This document shows positions 1-7,105 of a stretch of 64,000 nt of DNA, piece by piece (position 1 is the stretch's first letter; the number at the start of each line of letters is the position of its first letter). This DNA comes from Virgibacillus_F necropolis_A (lineage in GTDB: Bacteria; Bacillota; Bacilli; Bacillales; Amphibacillaceae). Both the position numbers and the translations under genes were made by a program. The notes beneath the pieces were generated by a model, which was given only the letters and a program-made list of their open reading frames with translations, made no database searches and was not told the origin of the DNA. The stretch covers positions 1,922,001-1,986,000 of the forward strand of contig NZ_CP084992.1 in NCBI RefSeq assembly GCF_044793635.1. The letters are read 5' to 3'.

Positions 1-708
1 AGAAGCAAAAGCTAAGTAAAAGTTCTTCCGTTCCAATTTCAACCCCTCAATTAAAGACAAATCACCCGCTGCATCCACCGCCTCTTTGATAAGACGCATA
101 GATATTGGTGCCTGCTTCGCCAGTTGGCTTGCTAGCTTCATAGACTCTTCCTCCACCAACTCAGCCGCAACGACTCGATTAATGACACCATATTGCAATG
201 CTTCCCCAGCACTCATTGGTTGACCTAACCAAATCCATTCCAACGCTTTTGCCCGCCCCATTGCTTTTGCTAAAAACTGTGTACCACCTGCCCCAGGCAT
301 TATCCCAAGTGTTACCTCAGGAAAACCGAATTTGGCATTTTCGGCTGCCACAATCAGATCACAATGAAGGGCCAGTTCAAAGCCACCCCCTAAAGCAAAT
401 CCTTTTACCGCTGCAATAGTAGGCTTTTTAATTAATGTCATGCGATCCCATACTGCGAATGGATTTGCAAGCTCTAAAGTTAAGGCAGTTTCTTCCACCA
501 TTTCATCAATATCAGCACCAGCTGCGAACGCCTTTTCATTACCTTTTAACAAAATAACTCGTATCGAATCATCACGGTCAAACTCTTCCATTTGGTTTAC
601 AATTTCATCAACCATCTTTCGGTTCAAAGCGTTGGCTACTTCAGGACGATATAGTTGAATAATCCCTACTGTATCCTCTCTAGCAACTTTTATATGTGCC
701 TCAGTCAT
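1..708 (-). CDS. paaF: enoyl-CoA hydratase, PaaF/PaaG-like (3' end beyond window)
   Basis: The reading frame is open from an ATG at 708 to the window edge, about 236 codons of a family usually near 258. It shows the crotonase fold signatures: an oxyanion-hole segment with AAGADIDEM near residue 65 and a GFALGGGFELAL segment near residue 105. Crotonases in phenylacetate operons hydrate or isomerise the ring-opened CoA thioesters in the cytosol. The start overlaps the end of the EthD-like gene by 8 bases, so translational coupling is likely. It is the most distal paa gene visible. Choosing PaaF over PaaG is a guess from context; membership of the crotonase superfamily is secure. Confidence 0.85.
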   Translation of the reverse strand, partial: MTEAHIKVAREDTVGIIQLYRPEVANALNRKMVDEIVNQMEEFDRDDSIRVILLKGNEKAFAAGADIDEMVEETALTLELANPFAVWDRMTLIKKPTIAAVKGFALGGGFELALHCDLIVAAENAKFGFPEVTLGIMPGAGGTQFLAKAMGRAKALEWIWLGQPMSAGEALQYGVINRVVAAELVEEESMKLASQLAKQAPISMRLIKEAVDAAGDLSLIEGLKLERKNFYLAFAS

Positions 709-1006
709 TCAGTTCTTCACCAATCATTAAGGTTACAATGTCGCCCGCAAACTTCATCACGTCTTTTCCAGAAGCCTTTCCTTCATCTGTTTTCATAGCC
801 TTTTGCAAAGACTCATGGTCATCATAAAACATTTCACATAACAAATAGTATTCACTTTTCCCCATTGGAGAGCCTACAATTTTTGTTACTTTCATTTCTC
901 TTAGACCAGGTATTTCTTTTGTAATTGGAGTATGTTTATTAAAATAATGCTCGTCAAAAGCTTCCTTATCTTCCGGTTGTTTGTATAAAGCGATTAGTTT
1001 GACCAT
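701..1006 (-). CDS. EthD family small protein
   Basis: A 101-residue protein with the EthD/ferredoxin-like dimeric alpha-beta barrel pattern: an N-terminal MVKLIALYKQPEDKEAFDEH strand-helix, HTPITKEIPGLR in the middle and a C-terminal GDIVTLMIGEEL. EthD-family proteins are small cytosolic proteins often found beside ring-oxygenating systems; their exact role is usually unknown. It lies 20 bp after paaD and overlaps the hydratase start, and a good AAAGGAG site precedes its ATG. It occupies the place where proteobacterial operons carry the reductase gene paaE, but it is far too small to be a flavin/iron-sulfur reductase. Confidence 0.8.
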   Translation of the reverse strand: MVKLIALYKQPEDKEAFDEHYFNKHTPITKEIPGLREMKVTKIVGSPMGKSEYYLLCEMFYDDHESLQKAMKTDEGKASGKDVMKFAGDIVTLMIGEELND

Positions 1007-1026
1007 AATTTAAAACTCCTTTTCTA

Positions 1027-1533
1027 TTAACTTTTAATAGTAGATTGCTTTACTACTGGTTTCATAGCTTCAAATGGATTTTTGCAGGACCCACAGTATA
1101 AAATGCTTCGACAAGCTGTTGGTCCAAAAACATTATCCATTGATGTATAATCAGATCCGCAATAAGGACAATCAACCGTCCATTCATCTCCTGGATGATA
1201 GTTTTCAGGAGGTGGGGAAATGCCATGTTTTTTTAAATTTTCCTTTCCCTCAGCGGTAATAGCATCAGTCGACCAATTATGTTTAAAGGAAAACTCTACG
1301 TGACAATCTTGTACCCAATCAACTGCTTCCATTGCTTTTTTCACATTTAATTCAATGAAATCGAGTGCAGGACACCCTGCAAAGGTTGGCACCATTGTAA
1401 CGGAGACCCTGTTTTCATTTACATCGACACTATAAACCATGCCAAGATCTACAACACTGACTGAGGGAAGTTCAGGATCATCAACTGTTCGTAATACTGC
1501 GTGTATTTCCTTTTCCTTTTGTTTTTGCGTCAT
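1027..1533 (-). CDS. paaD: phenylacetyl-CoA epoxidase assembly protein PaaD
   Basis: 168 residues. The N-terminal 90 residues are a MIP18/DUF59 domain (DDPELPSVSVVDLGMVY, then TFAGCPALDFIE) with the conserved Cys of iron-sulfur targeting proteins. The C-terminal part has paired CPYCGS and YCGSCK motifs, a likely zinc or iron ribbon typical of PaaD. PaaD is needed for activity of the PaaABC(E) ring 1,2-epoxidase, probably in cofactor maturation. AAGGAG lies 9 bp before the ATG. It is separated from paaC by a 146-bp gap that contains phased 20-bp repeats, unusual inside an operon. Confidence 0.92.
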   Translation of the reverse strand: MTQKQKEKEIHAVLRTVDDPELPSVSVVDLGMVYSVDVNENRVSVTMVPTFAGCPALDFIELNVKKAMEAVDWVQDCHVEFSFKHNWSTDAITAEGKENLKKHGISPPPENYHPGDEWTVDCPYCGSDYTSMDNVFGPTACRSILYCGSCKNPFEAMKPVVKQSTIKS

Positions 1534-1614
1534 GAGCGTTCACTCCTTTCACTTGGTGTCATTGAAGGATTTTCGGCCTAGCATTATTACGTTTTTGTAC
1601 CTCAATCCGATGAG

Positions 1615-1668
1615 ATATCTGCCGATTTACAACTATATCGGCCATTACGCAGCGATATCCGCCAATCC
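1615..1668. repeat. three-unit array of the 20-bp phased repeat
   Basis: Copies of ATATCnGCC start at 1615, 1635 and 1655, exactly 20 bp apart, each followed by a purine-A/T-T step and a variable 8-base tail. The array lies in the paaC-paaD gap, inside the operon. The same unit and period recur at 8801-8897 and 62473-62605. Function unknown; it is not CRISPR, because there are no separate spacers. Confidence 0.8.
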
Positions 1669-1679
1669 GCTTTTCTTTT

Positions 1680-2495
1680 CTACCATATTGCTTCTTTATC
1701 GCTGTTATATACTTCAGCAAGTGTTTGTAAGGCTTGCTCTAGATCAGCCGTGTGCTCACCATTCCTGCCACTGCCGTACTTCTTGCTTAGTGGGGAAGTT
1801 GGTGTAACGGTTAATGTTGCTGATACTTCTTCCAGCCATCGTTCTTTCAAGGTATCCTCCCCGCAGATTAACTGATGCTCTTCCATTGCATCGGCTTCAG
1901 ACCCCAACTCTAGAACGTCCTGAAATTCATTCCATGCTTCCTCTACCCTTGACTGAATCCTTGTTTGAGCATCCTCTGTTGATCCCTGAAGTTGTTTAAT
2001 CCACATTTTCCAATGCGCCAAATGATATGTTTGCTCCATTAATACTTTTTGAGCAACCATAGCAAGTGGCTGATAAGAACCATTTGAAACCGCTTCCAAT
2101 TTTACTTTTTTAAAAGCCTCATACAAATAGTTTCGAACGACGGTAAGAGCCCAATCATAATACGGTTCTTCAAAGTAAGCGCCTTCCCCATTTCTTTTTT
2201 CCAAATAAGTAGCGTTCCGTCTCTCTTCTGGCGAACGTTCATGTGCAAGTACATCAGCTGCCCCTGCATCTAATTCTTCTAACAAGTTATAATACAAAAC
2301 TGCATGACCCATCGTGTTCTGCGTAATCGATGAATAAGCAACATCCGCTTCAATATGCGGCGCTAGCCCTAACCATTCAGAACCTCGAAATGAGACGACA
2401 AGGTCATCATCCGCTAGTTGGTAAAGCAATTCAGTTAATGCTTTCAAATATGAAGCGTCTTGCTTCGCTTGTGTCGCCGACTGCTTTTGCGTCAT
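1680..2495 (-). CDS. paaC: phenylacetyl-CoA 1,2-epoxidase subunit PaaC
   Basis: 271 residues, the usual length for PaaC, the non-catalytic ferritin-like structural subunit that forms a heterodimer with PaaA in the multicomponent epoxidase. Visible features are the all-helical ferritin-like pattern, AHIEADVAYSSITQNTMGH near residues 47-65 and the helix EQTYHLAHWKMWIKQL near 155-170. Its ATG overlaps the paaB stop (ATGA), indicating coupled translation. The protein is cytosolic. Identification rests on length, composition and the intact A-B-C-D order. Confidence 0.93.
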   Translation of the reverse strand: MTQKQSATQAKQDASYLKALTELLYQLADDDLVVSFRGSEWLGLAPHIEADVAYSSITQNTMGHAVLYYNLLEELDAGAADVLAHERSPEERRNATYLEKRNGEGAYFEEPYYDWALTVVRNYLYEAFKKVKLEAVSNGSYQPLAMVAQKVLMEQTYHLAHWKMWIKQLQGSTEDAQTRIQSRVEEAWNEFQDVLELGSEADAMEEHQLICGEDTLKERWLEEVSATLTVTPTSPLSKKYGSGRNGEHTADLEQALQTLAEVYNSDKEAIW

Positions 2496-2854
2496 GACTT
2501 TTTCACCTCTTTCCAGGACATGATTTCTTTTTCATCCAACATACCCTGTTCTTTTTCCTTCCACTTTTTCCTTAAATAACCGTATCCTTTTGTTGTCCGA
2601 TACTCTTTGTTATCCAAGCGTTTCGTCCATTGCTGCCGTTCCGCACTACTCATTGAACGAATATTACTCCTTTTTACAACCCACACATCTATCACGTCTT
2701 CTCGACGCATAAAATTTTCCTGAGCCATATTCAGTGCCATTTCCTCGTTTGGTGCAAGTAAACTAAATTGGTGCTGGATCGGTGCCTTTACGCCTTTTTT
2801 GCTGAACACTTCATATTCCTGGTAAAAATTAGACCCGTCATGGTTTCCCACCAT
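2492..2854 (-). CDS. paaB: phenylacetyl-CoA 1,2-epoxidase subunit PaaB
   Basis: 120 residues with the PaaB core: YQEYEVFSKKGVKAPIQHQF near residues 11-30, then APNEEMALNMAQENFMRR, followed by VWVVKRSNI. PaaB bridges PaaA-PaaC heterodimers. This copy is slightly longer than the roughly 95 residues typical of Gram-negative PaaB, with a basic C-terminal extension (WKEKEQGMLDEKEIMSWKEV) seen here and of unknown role. A GGGGGGAG ribosome-binding site lies 5 bp before the ATG. The 59-bp gap to paaA and the 4-bp overlap with paaC show operon structure. Confidence 0.93.
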   Translation of the reverse strand: MVGNHDGSNFYQEYEVFSKKGVKAPIQHQFSLLAPNEEMALNMAQENFMRREDVIDVWVVKRSNIRSMSSAERQQWTKRLDNKEYRTTKGYGYLRKKWKEKEQGMLDEKEIMSWKEVKKS

Positions 2855-2913
2855 AATTTCTCCCCCCTCTTAAAAACGCTATATTCGTTCTGTCGTTTAT
2901 AGAATCTTCCAAC

Positions 2914-3903
2914 CTATGAACCAACAGGCTCTGGTGCTAATGCCTGCCTTACCCAGCGATTGTTTTCATATGCAATTTCCCGCAAACGTAATCGTTCTTT
3001 TGAACGTGGACCATTATTTTTGATAATTTGTTTGAATTCTTCCCAATCAGGTTGTTGGTAAATCCAAACCTCTTTTTCCTTGTCATAATGCACGGTTTCA
3101 TCTGGTACAGTTAATCCTAAAGAGAAAACACGCGGTAAGTACTTATCCAAAAATGCTTGGCGTAGTTCTTCATTCGAGCTTTTACGTATACGATATTTCT
3201 TCATCACATCCTGTTTTGAAGAACCTGTAGTCGATGCCGAACCTGGGCCAAAAAACATTAATAGGGATGGCCACCAACGATTTAGTGACTCCTGTAATAT
3301 TTCCCGTTGAGCTTTTGTACCCTCAGCTAACGCCATGATTATCGATTCGCCATGCTGGGCATGAAATACTTCTTCCGCACATATACGCTGAAGCGCTCTT
3401 TGGTACGGTCCATATGAAGCGTCTAGCATATTCGTTTGGGAAATAATTGCCGCACCGTCAACTAACCAGCCAACCATGCCAGCATCTGCCCATGTTTTCG
3501 TTGGCATATGAAAAACATTATGAAACTTTAAATCTCCATTTAATAGATCCTGCATCAAATTTTCTCTGTTTTTTCCATAGGGTTTCATTAAATCTTCCGT
3601 TACACGCAATAAAAGCTGGCCATGGCCCATTTCATCCTGTACTTTTGCCATAATGCCTAATTTCCTTCTTAGTGTGGGAGCTTTTGGTGTCCATTCTTTT
3701 TCAGGAAGTGCACCCATAATTTCGCTGATTCCATGCATAGAAATGAGTTTAATAAGTGATTCACGGTACTCTGTTGGCATCCAATCATCAGCCTCTATTT
3801 TTTCACCCGATTCGATACGGGCCATAAACCTTGCATATTTCTCTTGATCCTCTTCAACATGCGCATTGGTTACCGAGTCCGCGTCCTCCACATAGTTATA
3901 CAT
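2914..3903 (-). CDS. paaA: phenylacetyl-CoA 1,2-epoxidase catalytic subunit PaaA
   Basis: About 329 residues. PaaA carries the di-iron site that epoxidises the aromatic ring of phenylacetyl-CoA. Carboxylate/histidine ligand motifs typical of bacterial multicomponent di-iron enzymes are visible: DEMGH near residue 92 and EEVFHAQH near residue 180. An in-frame GTG lies directly before the ATG at 3903; GGGAG stands 8 bp before the ATG and only 5 before the GTG, so the ATG is preferred. It is the first gene of the leftward operon, and its upstream region holds the likely PaaX operator. Confidence 0.95.
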   Translation of the reverse strand: MYNYVEDADSVTNAHVEEDQEKYARFMARIESGEKIEADDWMPTEYRESLIKLISMHGISEIMGALPEKEWTPKAPTLRRKLGIMAKVQDEMGHGQLLLRVTEDLMKPYGKNRENLMQDLLNGDLKFHNVFHMPTKTWADAGMVGWLVDGAAIISQTNMLDASYGPYQRALQRICAEEVFHAQHGESIIMALAEGTKAQREILQESLNRWWPSLLMFFGPGSASTTGSSKQDVMKKYRIRKSSNEELRQAFLDKYLPRVFSLGLTVPDETVHYDKEKEVWIYQQPDWEEFKQIIKNNGPRSKERLRLREIAYENNRWVRQALAPEPVGS

Positions 3904-3916
3904 CACAACATCTCCC

Positions 3917-3956
3917 TATAACGTTTATATAACGCAAGTATAACAAAGTGTTATAC
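3917..3956. promoter_or_regulatory. paaA promoter region with putative PaaX operator
   Basis: TATAAC half-sites start at 3917, 3928 and 3939, exactly 11 bp apart. A perfect inverted repeat of GTATAAC with GTTATAC separated by 5 bases spans 3938-3956. The first two half-sites continue as TATAACG. The cluster lies just upstream of paaA, between it and the divergent repressor gene paaX, so PaaX binding is the natural inference. A related set precedes paaK. Confidence 0.6.
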
Positions 3957-4112
3957 TGTTATCAATAACTAAATTTTCTATATTTTACTATTACTTTAAA
4001 ACATTATGAATCAATTTAAATTAAAAATAGTGGATGTTTCTATTTTTTATAGTACAATACTTATCAGGTTGTTTAATATTATCGTTAGAAGCGTAATTAG
4101 GAAGGAATTCAA

Positions 4113-4940
4113 ATGGAAAAAACAGTTAGCACCCGTTCAATGATTTTTACACTTTACGGAGATTATATAAGTCATTATGGCAACGCAATCTGGATTGGAA
4201 GTTTAATTAGATTGCTTAAAGAATTCGGCCATAATGAACAGTCCGTACGCGCTGCTATGTCGCGCATGAGTAAGCAAGGCTGGGTTCAATCAGAGAAAAA
4301 AGGAAATAAAAGCTATTATTCTTTAACAGACCGCGGGGAAGCCCGTATGGATGAAGCATCCAAGCGAATTTATAAATTAGAATCTCCTGAATGGGATGGA
4401 GCGTGGAGAATGCTCATATACACAATCCCGGAGGAAAAACGTCACTTGCGAGATGAATTAAGACAGGAGTTAATCTGGAGTGGGTTTGGCGCTTTGTCTA
4501 CTAGTTGTTGGATCACTCCAAATCCCATGGAGCAGCAAATTAAACGTCTGGTTGAAAAATATGAAGTCGGTTCTTACGTTACTTTTTTCCGGGCTACACA
4601 CGAAGGAATGAGTGATCATGCAAGCTTAGTAGAAAAGTGCTGGGATTTAGACAAGATTAATGAACGATATTCCGAGTTTATCAAGGAATATAGTCAAGAC
4701 TTTATCATAGACAAACACAATATCGTAAAGGGAGATTTAAGTGATGGAAGTTGCTTTGTTAAGCGGGCATTGCTTGTACATCAGTACAGAAAGTTCCTAT
4801 TCATTGACCCAAGCCTCCCACAGGAACTATTACCTGAAAAATGGATCGGTGACTCAGCAGCTCATCTGTTTGGGGAGTATTACCGAATTCTTGAGAAACC
4901 CGCTACACGGTTCTTTGAATCGGTGTTTGAACAGGGTTAA
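4113..4940 (+). CDS. paaX: phenylacetate-responsive transcriptional repressor PaaX
   Basis: 275 residues. The N-terminus is a winged-helix domain (TLYGDYISHYGNAIWIGSLI, then VRAAMSRMSKQGWV) of the PaaX family, followed by the central ferredoxin-like domain (WDGAWRMLIYTIPEEKRHLRDELR) and a C-terminal region ending in FFESVFEQG. PaaX represses paa genes until phenylacetyl-CoA binds it. AGGAAGG precedes the ATG. It is divergent from paaA, and a strong hairpin terminator follows it. The full domain set and context make this secure. Confidence 0.95.
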   Translation: MEKTVSTRSMIFTLYGDYISHYGNAIWIGSLIRLLKEFGHNEQSVRAAMSRMSKQGWVQSEKKGNKSYYSLTDRGEARMDEASKRIYKLESPEWDGAWRMLIYTIPEEKRHLRDELRQELIWSGFGALSTSCWITPNPMEQQIKRLVEKYEVGSYVTFFRATHEGMSDHASLVEKCWDLDKINERYSEFIKEYSQDFIIDKHNIVKGDLSDGSCFVKRALLVHQYRKFLFIDPSLPQELLPEKWIGDSAAHLFGEYYRILEKPATRFFESVFEQG

Positions 4941-4959
4941 CACTCAACACTAAAGTTAA

Positions 4960-4999
4960 CCACCCTAAACGCTTTCTGGCATGTAGGGTGGTATTTTTT
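4960..4999. terminator. bidirectional terminator between paaX and the PaaY-like gene
   Basis: CCACCCTA at 4960-4967 pairs with TAGGGTGG at 4984-4991, followed by TATTTTTT. The two flanking genes converge here, so one hairpin can serve both. Confidence 0.8.
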
Positions 5000-5528
5000 A
5001 CCTTTTTATTTCCTCAAGCACCTCTATTTGTCTAAACTCTTGTCCTTTTTGAACATACGTGTTTATTGTTTCTTCAATCATTTCCATATCCTTATCGGTC
5101 AACGATCTCACTACTTTTCCTGGCGAACCTAACACTAAGGAACGGGGTGGAATCACCTTTCCCGAAGGTACCAGACTATTTGCCCCTACAATAGAATATT
5201 CTCCTATTTCCGCACCGTCTAACACCGTTGCACCCATACCTACTAGTGCTCCTTTTCTTAATGTACATCCATGTATAATGGCATTATGGCCAACAGACAC
5301 CTCGTCTTCTAGTGTCAGTGGAAATTTTTCATAAAGGTGGCACATGGTGTTTTCCTGGATATTGCAGCGTTCCCCAATTCGAATTGGCCCTTCATCTCCC
5401 CTGAGTACAACATTAAACAAGACCGTTGAATATGCCCCGATCTCTACATCCCCAATCACCTTTGCGCCATCTGCAATATAAGCAGTTTCATGAATACGTG
5501 GTGACTGATCTTTGTAACGGTAAATCAT
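4998..5528 (-). CDS. gamma-carbonic-anhydrase/PaaY-like hexapeptide-repeat protein
   Basis: 176 residues from the ATG at 5528, chosen because AAGGAGG stands 7 bp before it; an in-frame TTG at 5549 has no such site and lies in paaK. Left-handed beta-helix hexapeptide repeats run through the first 150 residues (VIGDVEIGAYSTVLFNVVLR, NTMCHLYEKF, HNAIIHGCTLRKGALVGMGA). Histidines sit at positions expected for the trimeric metal site of gamma-carbonic anhydrases. PaaY proteins are thioesterases that rescue dead-end CoA esters in phenylacetate breakdown. It is cotranscribed with paaK, 17 bp downstream. The PaaY role is inferred from context; a plain carbonic anhydrase is possible. Confidence 0.85.
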   Translation of the reverse strand: MIYRYKDQSPRIHETAYIADGAKVIGDVEIGAYSTVLFNVVLRGDEGPIRIGERCNIQENTMCHLYEKFPLTLEDEVSVGHNAIIHGCTLRKGALVGMGATVLDGAEIGEYSIVGANSLVPSGKVIPPRSLVLGSPGKVVRSLTDKDMEMIEETINTYVQKGQEFRQIEVLEEIKR

Positions 5529-5545
5529 GTATTTTCCTCCTTCAA

Positions 5546-6871
5546 TCAAACGGTTTGTTTACTCCTTTGATCAACGACCCGAACCGCTTTGCCTTCTGAT
5601 CTGGGTATCGACTTCGGAGACAGCACATTAACAACGATTGTTACTAAACATTCTTCTTTGACCATCGACTGAATGCGTTGTTTTAATTCCAATACCTTCA
5701 CATGCTCATGGTTATTTTCACATTCCAAAAAGGTTTCTTCAGACAATTCGACGTTTAACTCTACCGTATCCATATATCCGTCTTTTTTCAAAAAAACTTG
5801 ATAATGCGGTGCCAGTTCTTTTACTTTTAGCAAAGAACGCTCCATTTCAGACGGAAAAACATTGACCCCGCGAATGATGAGCATGTCATCAATGCGACCC
5901 TTGATTCGTGACATACGTATCGTCGTCCGCCCGCACTTGCACTTCCCTCGGATAACAGCGGCAATATCTCCAGTCCGATAACGTATAATTGGGAAAGCTT
6001 CTTTCGTTAAGCTTGTAAAAACTAATTCACCATATTCCCCATCTGGAAGAGACTCCAATGTATCAGGATCAATCACCTCTACAAAAAAGTGATCCTCTTG
6101 AATGTGTAAACCATTCTGTTCTTCGTGACATTCAATCGCCACACCTGGACCGACAACCTCACTAAGTCCATAAATATCCACTGCCTTGATGTCCATCCGT
6201 TCTTCCAATGCATTTCTCATCTCATCAGACCATGGCTCCGCACCGAAAATGCCATATTTAAGACTAGTTGATCGTGGATCTCCACCCTCCTCCTCCATTT
6301 GCTCAGCAATTCGCAATGCATAAGAAGGTGTGGCACAGATAACTTTAGGCTTAAAATCCTCGATTAACATAAGTTGGCGTTTTGTATTTCCACCAGAAAC
6401 TGGAACAGTAGTAATACCTAGTTTTTCCCCTCCATGGTGAAGTCCCAGACCACCAGTAAACAGTCCATATCCGTATGCATTATGCATGACATCCCCAGGG
6501 TTTCCACCTGCTGCAGCAATCGATCTAGCCACGATCTCCGCCCAATCATCAATATCCTTTCTCGTATAACCGACGACTGTTGGCTTTCCACTTGTTCCTG
6601 AAGAAGCATGCAGGCGAATAATATCTTCCATTGGTGAGGCAAAAAGACCGTATGGATAATGATTTCTTAAATCTTTCTTTTCCGTAAAAGGAAGCTTCTT
6701 AATATCTTGTAGAGACTGTATGTCATGCGGTTCAATTCCCATTTCGTTAAACTTATCTTGATAAAATTTAACATGATTGTCCACCCGTTGAACAGTATGC
6801 TTTAACCTTTTTAACTGTAATGTTTCCATTTCACTCCGCTCTAATGTTTCCATCTCTCCATTAAAAATCAC
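5546..6871 (-). CDS. paaK: phenylacetate-CoA ligase
   Basis: About 441 residues from the GTG at 6871, which has GGGGGG 7 bp upstream; the longer frame from 6919 lacks a site and would exceed the usual 430-440 residues. PaaK activates phenylacetate to phenylacetyl-CoA with ATP in the cytosol, the first step of the pathway. Adenylate-forming motifs are visible: LHASSGTSGKPTVVGYT (phosphate loop) near residue 88, YGLSEVVGPG near residue 235, YRTGD near 305 and the C-terminal hinge RIKGRIDDMLIIRGVNVFP near 330. GTTATA-type half-sites upstream match those before paaA. Confidence 0.95.
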   Translation of the reverse strand: MIFNGEMETLERSEMETLQLKRLKHTVQRVDNHVKFYQDKFNEMGIEPHDIQSLQDIKKLPFTEKKDLRNHYPYGLFASPMEDIIRLHASSGTSGKPTVVGYTRKDIDDWAEIVARSIAAAGGNPGDVMHNAYGYGLFTGGLGLHHGGEKLGITTVPVSGGNTKRQLMLIEDFKPKVICATPSYALRIAEQMEEEGGDPRSTSLKYGIFGAEPWSDEMRNALEERMDIKAVDIYGLSEVVGPGVAIECHEEQNGLHIQEDHFFVEVIDPDTLESLPDGEYGELVFTSLTKEAFPIIRYRTGDIAAVIRGKCKCGRTTIRMSRIKGRIDDMLIIRGVNVFPSEMERSLLKVKELAPHYQVFLKKDGYMDTVELNVELSEETFLECENNHEHVKVLELKQRIQSMVKEECLVTIVVNVLSPKSIPRSEGKAVRVVDQRSKQTV

Positions 6872-6904
6872 CCTGAATCCCCCCTTTATATATTTTTGAT
6901 GATG

Positions 6905-6950
6905 GTTATAACATAACAACTATTATATGTGACGTTAAAAATTCGTTATA
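6905..6950. promoter_or_regulatory. putative PaaX operator upstream of paaK
   Basis: GTTATAAC (a perfect 8-base palindrome) at 6905-6912, CATAAC at 6912-6917, and CGTTA steps at 6933 and 6944 spaced 11 bp apart, the latter being CGTTATA. The motif and the 11-bp spacing match the paaA promoter cluster at 3917-3956. Assignment to PaaX is inference. Confidence 0.45.
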
Positions 6951-7105
6951 AAAATGATATCGCTTACATTTCAGAATGTCAATTTAATTTTGAATAGTTT
7001 AGTCAATAATTGTTCGTCTGCTTTTCACCAATATGTATGTATTTTATTTGTTGGATAAAACTAAGCAATGGACTTTTGAATTGTTAAGAAAGGTTGAAGG
7101 ATTTT

